NCBI GenBank assembly: GCA_025267735.1
Contig: CM046297.1
Coordinates: 10,104,515 to 10,168,514, forward strand
From: Mactra quadrangularis
Taxonomy: Eukaryota; Mollusca; Bivalvia; Venerida; Mactridae
DNA: 64,000 nucleotides
Direction of reading: 5' to 3'
Below are positions 55,340 through 64,000 of the stretch, piece after piece. Within the stretch, counting starts at the first letter, position 1. Every line of letters begins with the position of its first letter. The notes under the pieces are model-generated. The model searched no databases, was not told the DNA's origin, and worked only from the letters and a program-made list of their open reading frames with translations. The position numbers and the translations under genes were made by a program.

Positions 55340-56060
55340 ATTTTGAATAAAGTATATGATTTACATATTACTTTAAACTTATTGTAAAAAAGATGTACAT
55401 ATTAATGATCTTATCTTTGATAATCTTGTATGGCTACGTGTGCAGGAGGGTTTCTTCGTAACAAGTATAGTAGCGTAAATGCTTACTTTATCCTTCTCTG
55501 AGACTGATAAATTCTATAACTGTTAATTAAACCCTTATTTGTTGTTTAAACAGAATACGCATTTGACATATTACATTCACTTATCTCTTCCTGCGCACGT
55601 GTCATAATAACTAGAAAATATGTATGTTTAATATATTTAGCGACCTGGTCACTGCATGAAGGTGTCGATCAATGAGATTTAGACACTAGATTGTGTCACT
55701 TTTATTCTGAATTAACATTGTTGATATTATGAATTAACAACACATCCGTTTCCGTGTGCCTGTATTTTGGAAAACATATAAAAGTCGACTGAAAAATCGT
55801 ATAGTCATGCCATCTTAATTTAACTACGAAATATACATATGTGATTATTGCATAACAGTCGTTGTTATTCTAAAATTACAGGTATGTTAAATTTAAGTTT
55901 CTCTCATGATTATCTATGCATTATTATTGTTATATGTATTTTCTACTTCAATACTTTAAGCAGTGAATTATTATACTATTCTATTGTAATGTTTTAAAAT
56001 AATTTAACATTATATAACGGTTTCATGTTTAATGATCGGAAAATACAACATATTGTTTAT
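55340..56060. other. Intergenic DNA, no gene seen
   Basis: AT-rich sequence without a recognisable gene or repeat. Confidence 0.4.
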
Positions 56061-56064
56061 AATA

Positions 56065-56445
56065 CAACTCAATCTGATCAAAACCCGATCTAAATATTTT
56101 CTGCTCGCATACTCGCTAATTTAGATCTGGCCTTTTTCAAACGAAGGTCACGTTCAGGTGACCTTTTCTCATCATAATATTCATGACGAAATTGTTATGA
56201 TACGTAACTTGTTTACATCGTCTACGTCACGCAATTTGAAATGAGCCGCCCAATACCGCTGTTAAATTAGCATGCAAATCTTGGTCTAAAATAGAAATTA
56301 CGAAATCAAAATGTGATTAATAGTGTTTTCGTCTAGACGAAAGCTACGCATTGATTGATCGAAACAAAGTTCATCTCGACGTGACCTTCCACGGAGAAAG
56401 TAGAGATCCTGTACAACAACGCTCTACAGGATATCTGTTTACGGA
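56065..56445 (-). repeat. Dispersed repeat of about 400 bp, reverse copy
   Basis: The minus strand reads from CTCCGTAAACAGATATCCTG to ATCGGGTTTTGATCAGATTG and matches 49086-49495 over nearly its full length. A 75-codon plus-strand frame at 56351 is incidental. Confidence 0.8.
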
Positions 56446-57239
56446 GATTGAATACAACTACGCAATTATTACGATAATCGGACGACTACCGTTTCAAAAA
56501 ATATATTGTTGTTTTAAATTGTTGAACTTATATATTGCTACTCATTTAAGATGTTTTATACTACTTACATTAAATTAAAGGTACGGAACTCATTATTCTT
56601 TAGAGTATTTATTTAAAGGCATTACGTGAAACCAAGAGACGGTCCCGCTTAAGCCCAGCTATAAATCAAAACGCTGCAGGCACTGAATTTGTTCGGGTCT
56701 AAGGGGTCATTCTTAAAACAATTCAATAACTGCCGCTTAAAAGTTATCACTCATGCACATTTATTCTACTGCATCTGTATGTAAAATAAATGAATTCCAC
56801 TATTCAGACATTCAGAGTCATTTACTACGATCTTTAAACTTTTCCTATAGAACCATTCTATTACAAAAGATGATGTAACATCTCTACTGACAACTGACAC
56901 AAACGACGGGTCGTTACTGAATCGTTGATACCACTTTATTACATAAGATGACGTAATCATCCCTATTGAGACGCACAACACAGCAGCGAATATTCTTACT
57001 CTTGAGATATAGTTCGGATTACTAGAGTATTAATGCGCCCGTCATAGCAGACGTTCTTTTTTAATTGCTCTATACATATATACTGAGGCCCTGAGGGACT
57101 ACTTCTGGATTCGGTAAATTTTCAAAGTGGGAAAGGGTCTGAAATACGGTAAATATATTTGTTCAGGACTGAAGTCCCGAACAAATAAAAACGGCAGTCT
57201 GACCTAACACAGCATGTCGTTCACCGCCGACACCAACAA

Positions 57240-58520
57240 CGTTTGTCAAATTGGACGGTCAAAGTTCAAATTTTGAATCTTGACAAAAAGTCACAAAATC
57301 TTTGTAACATAGACCTATAAATACAGCTCACACTTGCATCAGAGTCAACTAATGCTTGAGTACGCTTTCCATTAATATGTAAAATAATAGTGTTACGGTC
57401 CAATGATATTGCTACATGCACTTCCTGGGACATTTCACCTGTACTTGGACCCGATTTTGAAGCACTTTTAGAAAAAGTATTTGATTTATTGATTTTGGAT
57501 TTAGTATTCTTAGCCTCATTACTTTTATTCTTATTAATCCTAATTTCCACTGATGATGTAGATTTTGTATTATTATTTACGTTATGTCCATCCGCAGCGG
57601 AACCACGGACAGAGGCGAGTCCCTATTGTTGTTCTTCTCTTTTCTTACTCCAACACGTTTCAGTAAAATGGTATAGCCTTTTCAGTGGCTACACTTAACA
57701 GTAAATGCTGGGCATCCCTTAAATCATGAAATGACTTACACCCGCAATTGCTGCATCCATCTGTTCGTCTTTTTCCATATCTTTGGTAGGTTCTTGATTC
57801 TCCCTTTGGTATTTTCATTGAAGCAACTTGCTCTTGCGACGTTTAACACTCGCTGCTAAGTTAACCATAGCGTCAATTTGTACACTGTTAACACTTTCAC
57901 TTGTTGAGCTGGTAACCGTTCTCTCTGCTAGTAAAGCAGCGCGTCTCAGGGCTTCCAATACTGTTCAATTTTGTGGCATCGCAATCATTTTAATTTTGAC
58001 TGCAACCCATTTAAAGCGATTGATGTAAGTACCCTTTCAGGATACCCCTGTCTATTCGCCAACTTCAGAAATCTTGTAAAGTACTCTGCAGTTTTTTACC
58101 TTACATTCTGCCTTGCGGAGAGGAGTAGCAAATCAAAGTTGCCCACCTCTTCTTTACTAAATCTGCCTGATAGCAGGCGTCTAACTTGGTTGTAATCGTC
58201 CTTTTTGCAGAACTCAGAGATTCAAACCAAGCCAGCGCGTGGTCCTTCAAATAAAGCGGCAGCATTTGTTTCCTTTTGGCTTCGTTTAAAAAGTGAAATT
58301 CTGAGTATTTGTCTTACCACTCCAATCATTCCTCGGCTGACTGGCCATCTGGAGCACCAGTTAACGATGTAAATTTTATGTGGTTTAAACTCTTTGTCTC
58401 TGTTTCTTCTATATCAACTGAGTCGACTTCAATTGTACTTAAATTCAGTGTTTGCAGTGGACTCCAACACAAGTCTTCGGTGTCTTCTTCTTCAAATCTA
58501 ATTAAATGAGATTGTATCTA
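57240..58520 (-). pseudogene. Decayed Gypsy-type retrotransposon, Gag and protease remnants
   Basis: On the minus strand the 5' part (about 58290-57930) encodes LPLYLKDHALAWFESLS and RFLKLANRQGYPERVL, the core pattern of Gypsy-type Gag. A degenerate zinc-knuckle region (CSNCGC) lies near 57740. The open frame 57550-57266 ends with GKRTQALVDSDASVSCI, a retropepsin flap region in which the usual DTGAS/DSGAS reads DSDAS. Frames are broken by several stops and shifts, and no reverse transcriptase, integrase or LTR is seen nearby. It cannot be active. Confidence 0.75.
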
Positions 58521-58566
58521 TTCACATGTGTGGACATTTGTTCACGAACCTCTGTTACCTCAGTTG

Positions 58567-58775
58567 TTAGCCATGCTGGATGTATGTAAACATGACAGAA
58601 TTGTGTTTGCGAGTAATTTTCAGCACCTCACATTTGTCTGGGTTAAATTCCATTGACCGGTCCCCCTCCCATTGTCTAAAGGCATGCCGATCACTTTGAA
58701 GTGTTTGTGCATCTGAGGAGGACCTGACTGTGAGATAAACTATGGTGTCATCTGCGAACAGTCTGGGTTTACTTT
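58567..58775 (-). pseudogene. LINE reverse transcriptase palm fragment (FADD motif)
   Basis: The minus-strand frame encodes RLFADDTIVYLTV and FNPDKCEVLKITRK, the catalytic palm and following motif of APE-type LINE reverse transcriptases. It is in frame with the THAP-coding sequence upstream. It ends at 58567 at the edge of the Gypsy remnant. Confidence 0.85.
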
Positions 58776-59097
58776 TAATAGATGTTGGCAGGGGCTTCCG
58801 TTTGACGGAATGATGCCATTTTGTTGGAACACTTTTCTTGAGTAATTTCTTACTGGAGGGTTCATAATCCCATTCCGTGAAGTGAAGTGAACAAATTCTA
58901 TCTCCAGTAAACACTTTACGATCATGTTTCAATGTCAAAGATACATTGCTGCAGCATTCAATGCTGCATTGCTGCTCATGGCCTTTAATAGCACTCAGCC
59001 ATATCTGACGCGTCTCTGTATCGTTTGGGAAACTATGGAAAGCATAATTATGTCGGGTGCGTCGCGAGCTTCCGCAACAAGTAACAAAACAACTCAT
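58776..59097 (-). CDS. THAP-domain exon lodged within a LINE (partial)
   Basis: From an ATG at 59097 the minus strand encodes about 107 aa before running into LINE reverse transcriptase. Residues 1-95 show the C2CH THAP zinc-finger pattern: Cys pair in MSCFVTCC, FHSFP (P24), W33 in QIWLSAI, CSLH (C69, H72) and a SVPTKW stretch (P91) in place of the usual AVPTIF box. THAP domains bind DNA and occur in host transcription factors and P-element-type transposases. The flanking LINE pieces show it sits inside the RT gene. GTAAAC at about 58772 could be a splice donor, making this exon 1 of a THAP gene. Whether it is expressed is unknown. Confidence 0.75.
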
Positions 59098-59479
59098 GTT
59101 TCGTTAGATATCGTTTAAATAACGACTAACAATCCACTATAACATTAAAAACATCGACTGCAGACTGTTTACATATTACGTCAAATGGCGCGGAAAATGC
59201 CCGGATGTTGCAAAGGAAGGAACTGATAAAAATATTCCGTTAGAGTGCCGTCCCTTTAAATGAAGAGTAGTTAGGAACGATAATCCAAAATGACCGGTTT
59301 TTAAAGGGAGAGAAGCGATGTAGGCATATCCGATCGCAACTGAATGCGATGATATTATCTAATGAAAATAAAACTTTCCACTCGAATTTTTTTTAAGAGT
59401 TGAAGGATCGTGTTTGAAACATAGAATAGTATAAACTAGTATGAAATAATGTAGGTTTGTGAAAAGCTCCTCTATTGTA

Positions 59480-60010
59480 CTTTAATGTATGATAGGAAAA
59501 GACATGGGCCCAGGACAGAGCCCTAAGTACACCAGACAGGACAGGTAGAATGTCTGAAGTGCAGCCGTCTTCTACTACTACTCTTTGAGTTCGACCCTTT
59601 AGGAATGAATTAATCCAACAAGAAGGTGGACACCTAGCTCATCGAGATTGAAAATCAATTTAGCATGGTCAACCTTGTAGAATGCTTTGCTAAAATCCAT
59701 TATTATTATGTCTAGTTATTGGCCTTTTTCAAGGTTGTCATAGACCTCTTGTGTAAATCTGATCAGTTGTGATTCACAGCTATGCTTAGATCTAAAGCCA
59801 TGCGGACACTGGCTTAGTAGGTCATTATCATCAAAATGCTGCATGTTATTTGAGACCAAAATAATTATGTTTTATTATTTTGGAAGCAATGCAGGTAAGT
59901 GAGATTGGCCGATAGTTACTGGTCTTTGCCTTAAAACCCTTCTTATATACTGGGGCTACAGCTGCACTTCTCTAATCTGGCAGAGCCAGTATCCAAGGAT
60001 AACCTGAATA
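59480..60010 (-). pseudogene. LINE reverse transcriptase N-terminal half, broken
   Basis: The minus strand encodes, with stops and shifts, AVAPVYKKG, SNYRPISLTCIASK, PHGFRSKHSCESQLIRFTQE, IIIMDFSKAFYKVDH and VEDGCTSDILPVLSGV. These are successive RT blocks before the FADD palm motif in CR1/jockey-like elements. It breaks off at GPM near 59490, where the THAP-containing segment begins. Confidence 0.8.
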
Positions 60011-60459
60011 TAATGGTGATGATGGGTGCTATCATCTGAACCAGAGGCTTTATTGACTCACTCTCAGTTAAGGGTGACAAACGCTGTCTTCAACATATGT
60101 TTGGTAAAAGCTTTGCGTCAGCAGATCAATCTAAGCTTTTTTTGATGATCGTAATATCAGTGGCAATAAGAAAACTCAAAATGAAGACCACAACACATTG
60201 CGGGATGAAGCAGCTAGCGATGAAAAAAACGATGAGATATAAAAACGGCATGTCTTCTTTAATATATTTATAATTTCGAATGGTATTCATTTTACCACAA
60301 ACACGCCCATTCTTATATGAAATATAATCGTTTAATATTGTTTCAAGTACTCCTGACGTTAGATAGTAAAAAACTCTAATAAGTCCCTTTCAAAATCATT
60401 CCAATATGCTTTGTTAAAACATTTAGTTGACCCTTTGGGCTGAAGGGGGCGGCCTATCT

Positions 60460-60874
60460 TTATGTTGATTTAATGAATACTATGTCATGGTCAGATTTAC
60501 CGAGGCTAAGAATAGTTTTAGTGCAGTTTACCAAGGAGGAAATATTAGTGAAAAACAAATCCAGAATGTTTTCGTTTCTGGTTAGGATCTTGACTATTCG
60601 GTGGTACTTTGGACATGGATGTCCATAATTCAGTGAGGGGGTCCTTATCATTTTCATGGGGTTTATAGTAAGTTCCAATGTTAATGTCCCTAGAACCTTG
60701 TATTTTGGTCCAGGTTAAGTTACAGTTGGATTTATGTCCAGGCTGTTCTTGGGATATAAGTCTTCTAGATATGACTGTTAATACCCCACCACTCTTACCT
60801 GAGGTTCTATCATCTCTGAAAACCCGAAAACTTAGGTCGTTTAAGATTTCAGAGGTCTGTTTATCTGGCTTCAA
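60460..60874 (-). pseudogene. LINE APE-type endonuclease fragment, frameshifted
   Basis: The minus strand encodes LKPDKQTSEILN-type sequence at residue 2 of the frame, then FRVFRDDR, NIGTYYKPHENDKDPL and, in another frame, ENILDLFFTN and GKSDHDIVF. These are the ETWL...GGG...SDH pattern of APE-like endonucleases of non-LTR elements. A single shift lies near 60590. It belongs to the same element as 58567-60010. Confidence 0.8.
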
Positions 60875-61464
60875 CCAGATTTTGTATAAAAATAATCGAA
60901 TAAAAGAAATTAATAGATAACTAAGGTATCATCCATGAATATAGAATAATGAAATGTTTTGCAAGCATGTTTGTCTCATCTTTCTTCTTCTTCTTGTCAT
61001 GTATCAGGGCCGGATCCAGAGGGGTCGAAAGTAGGGGGGCACTGGGTGGGTTATGGATTTTTTTAAATTTTCACATGTTAAAGGTGAAAATCTGAGCACT
61101 TTAAAATACACTAAAACAGATGATATGAGACACAGTCAGACTACTCTTATGAATGAATTGTACTCTGTAGTAGGGTTGTCTCAATCGTCCATGTTGCTAG
61201 TCACTCATGGTGGTGTCTGTCTCAAGTTTGAAGGATGCAATACGTGGTTCCTCACCGCATGTAGCTGCTGGTGTCAGCTTCATCTTTTTATGCATAAGGT
61301 CATTTAGCCGGTTGTGTTCTGTCCTAAGTATCACCATTACTTCTTGCTTAGACATGTTTTCAGTGAAATTAAATATCTGTCTCCTTAAGGATAGTTGGAA
61401 CCGTAGAGTCTTTGGTAGAGGTAGTTTGGGATGTGTATCTCCTCCCGTCGTAAAACATGTTGTC

Positions 61465-62480
61465 AACAGAGCGAATTTGAGCACATTTGGACACACCTTA
61501 AGGATGGAATTGAGCGCTAGAAATCTTCTTTACCCACGCATTAAATTTGAATGTTCATGTTATATTTGTTGGTTTGATAATTATAATCTTGTTAATTTCA
61601 CAAAACTAATAATCCTTTTTCAAATAAAATGCCAAGAATTTAGAAAAATAATACCTGGTAACTTGTATTAAATCGCCAAATGTTTTGAGAAAATTCACCG
61701 ATTTTATCTCGAAAAACTGCCAATTTTAAATACGTTTTTGTAAGGAAAGTGACACCATTTAACGAATTTGGAAACTAGCTTTATTGTGAGTCTTTTTCGG
61801 ACGTTTTTAATGGATTTACGAAATGGTTGCTGAGATGATTCTAAGTGCGAAAATTCGCCGATTCGAGGAGAAATCACGTTTTTTATTCGTAAGGGTAATT
61901 CATATAGAATACAACTGAACACTTTAAAACACATTGAAAAGGATGAAATGATGCTTAACTCATTAAATTACATTTCCCTTTAACGCCAAAGTCAATGCAA
62001 TTCCATGTTTGACTTTTACGATGCAATTCTAAGTTTTTAAGCTCACTGGTTTGATACCCCTCCAGACGAAAAAATTGATGTCAACGAAGCAAAGTTGAGC
62101 ATTTTTGGACACCCCTAATGGATAAAATTGAGCGCTAGGTAACCTATCTTCTTTACGCATGCTTTTGATTGTTCATATTTTATTTGTTGGTTAAATAAAA
62201 CACTGTTGTTTTATTTCTTCGCAAAACTATTCACCACTTTTTCATACAAAACGTTAAGAATTTTATAAAAAAAATATACATGGTAACTTAAATGTATAAA
62301 AATCGCCAAATGTAGTGAAAAAACTCGCCGATTTTAGATAATTTTTGATGATGAAGTGGCTTCATTTATTGTGAGTTTTTAGAACGTTTTTATAAGCGGA
62401 TTTACGAACATAATTGCTGAGACGATTTGAAACGCCGAAATCCGCCGGTCCGCGGAAGAATCACATTTGTGGATTCCTAA
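61465..62480. repeat. Diverged tandem duplication, period about 600 bp
   Basis: Two copies, about 61465-61880 and 62070-62475. Shared landmarks are GGAT(G/A)(G/A)AATTGAGCGCTAG, ATTTGTTGGTT, AAATCGCCAAATG, GATTTACGAA and TTGCTGAGA. Similarity is patchy and no inverted ends or coding capacity are apparent. Confidence 0.7.
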
Positions 62481-63640
62481 GGAAAATCGTAAGGATTGCA
62501 AGTACTTGTAACTCTAATTAATCTAAAATAAAATCAACGATTAAAAAAACGATTTCAAAATAAACTTACACAAACCTATGAACGTAACATTTGATGAAAG
62601 AATTGTACCTCTTGTAATTAAAAACATGGTCTTAATTTTTAGGAAAATGACATCCTTTAGGCTCGTGCACTTTCTAAAAGATATTTGGAAGTATTATACC
62701 TTCATTAAAACGCATCGAACAATCACGATTGTTTTCTAAATAAACAAGTTCGATCGAATTTCGTATTTACTGACGTAAAAATGAACTCGACTGTCCTCGT
62801 CTTTTCTCCGAGTAACTTGCTACGAAAACGCTGATGACTTTCTTAGTAAACAAAATAACTGAATGCAGTTACACCAAATTTAGGCCTCATATGCTAGTTA
62901 CCATGGTAATTTAATTGGTGACGGTCGGTGAGATCAGATACATATATATGGAAATCTATGTGTCTGTAAAGACAGAGCATACGCTTGCACTGTCATTGAT
63001 TTGAACGCTTGATAAGGCCTGGTCAAGGTATCTTGAGATGGTTGAATATATCAATGTAGATCGTTATCTATTTTAATAGATCGGATGAATGATTTAACAG
63101 TCTAATTGATCTGAAAGTTAAGCTTATGTTGCTTTGATAGTGCCGATTTTGTGTCCTTTTCTTTGTATGTGTGTCGATATATGTGGGGCCAGGTGGGGGG
63201 GGGGCACGTGCCCCCTGTGTCCCCGGTACATCCGGACCTGTGTATTTCCCGCCACTTATACCGGTGCACTCCCCTATTATGGGATTAAGGTGTCCTTCAT
63301 ACACATGTACAATGTATTTACAGCTATCAGAATATTTCACTATAAGAATGTAGGAACAGTTCAATCACCAAGATCAATATTTACGACTTTTAAACATATT
63401 TTCATGCACTATTGATAGTCAGATGAGAGTATTTACGACATTAATACCGTTTGTTCATCTATCATAGTAGGAACGACTACTCTGCGTAAACCGTACCGAC
63501 GGTCTGACTTTTATATCAACGGAAGTTGCACATGTAAACATTGCAAAATGAGTTATTAGTTTTCGCGACCTTAGTTTTTACACAGATTCCAATGAAAATT
63601 TATCTGTCATAAACAATTACTGAACAAAAGTAATTGATTA
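62480..63640. other. Intergenic DNA upstream of the last gene
   Basis: Mostly unremarkable AT-rich sequence. A GC-rich patch at 63184-63245 (GTGGGGGGGGGGCACGTGCC region) may be the edge of a dispersed repeat. The promoter of the gene at 63646 must lie here, but I cannot point to a core element. Confidence 0.4.
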
Positions 63641-63645
63641 AAAAG

Positions 63646-63856
63646 ATGGCAGAGAAACGAGAATCAAAGGCAGAATGTGACTCAGTGCCAGATAAACAAA
63701 GGAAGTTGGATAGAATTGATGATAGTGGTGATGATGATGTTGACAGTAACTTGACGAAAAGTGAGGACAAGAAAGATAAATGTAATATGATGAGTAACAC
63801 TGGTGCTGATGGTGATCGTATTGGTTATCAGGAAAATAAAGGAGATAAATATGAAT
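63646..63856 (+). CDS. First coding exon of an unrecognised acidic/lysine-rich protein (partial)
   Basis: The ATG at 63646 (AAAAAGATGG, a fair start context) opens 70 codons plus one base, ending at a GTAAGT donor (63857). The peptide is MAEKRESKAECDSVPDKQRK followed by a run rich in Asp, Lys, Ser and Asn (GDDDVD, KSEDKKDK, QENKGDKYE). It has no signal peptide or membrane segment and looks like a disordered N-terminal tail of an intracellular or nuclear protein. The rest lies beyond the right edge. Family unknown. Confidence 0.6.
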
Positions 63857-64000
63857 GTAAGTGATTCTTTTAGCTCTCATTGCCAGTAGTTGTATGCCAT
63901 CATTCTCCGGTCAGTCTAATTACCCCAAGACTACCCTAAGACTAAGACACTCCAATACGGCCTCAATGCCTCTTAAAGTGTTATTTCCGTTTCACTTTCA

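Noticed and set aside
57390..57698. Plus-strand frame over the Gypsy protease region
   Set aside because: Antisense shadow of the Gag-protease remnant.
61197..61496. 99-codon minus-strand frame with RTEHNRLNDLMHKKMKL
   Set aside because: Overlaps the start of the 600-bp tandem repeat, has no recognised domain or splice support; left uncalled.

Overview
This window is AT-rich animal nuclear DNA. Its genes are broken by GT-AG introns and packed with small non-autonomous transposons, tRNA-headed SINEs, minisatellites and decayed LINE and Gypsy-type retroelements. The gene content is a chloride-dependent animal alpha-amylase with signal peptide, a triple-ShKT secreted protein, a DUF229-type membrane protein and short cysteine-rich secreted peptides. 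SINEs ending in a GGCGTTAAACCCAA-like tail are also present. Together these suggest a lophotrochozoan, most likely a mollusc and plausibly a bivalve. The species cannot be named from the sequence.

Layout. 304-3187 (+): the last five coding exons, including an 11-nt microexon, of an unrecognised gene with a proline-rich C-terminus. 3.2-5.5 kb: transposon-derived DNA (TTAA-flanked and TA-flanked MITEs). 5.5-22.9 kb: a tandem segmental duplication. Unit A is about 5532-16030 and unit B about 16113-22925. Each carries one copy of a small secreted peptide gene (82 aa; mature part 62 aa with 12 Cys and 11 His). The two copies encode the same protein, while their introns and flanks have diverged through insertions. 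23.9-34.5 kb (+): a complete nine-exon alpha-amylase gene of 522 codons with all catalytic and chloride-ligand residues, its introns full of transposons. 34.8-35.8 kb: a 23-unit, 44-bp satellite. 37.5-40.6 kb (+): a two-exon DUF229/sulfatase-fold type II membrane protein. 43.2-47.0 kb (-): a five-exon gene for a 159-aa secreted protein with three ShKT domains. 47-57 kb: mostly dispersed repeats, including a 9-unit palindromic array at 50.85-51.03 kb. 57.2-60.9 kb (-): remains of a Gypsy Gag-protease and of an APE-type LINE. The LINE's reverse transcriptase is interrupted by a THAP-domain exon. 61.5-62.5 kb: a diverged tandem repeat of about 600 bp. 63646 to the right edge (+): first coding exon of an unrecognised acidic/lysine-rich protein.

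The genes are independent eukaryotic loci, not an operon. Amylase is a digestive enzyme. The His/Cys-rich peptides and the ShKT protein are secreted cysteine-rich products of unknown role. The candidates most likely to be undescribed are the duplicated His/Cys-rich peptide gene, the 28-bp minisatellite that repeats the amylase exon-1 splice donor, and the THAP exon lodged inside a LINE. All exon calls rest on splice consensus and unbroken phase; no transcript or database evidence was available.
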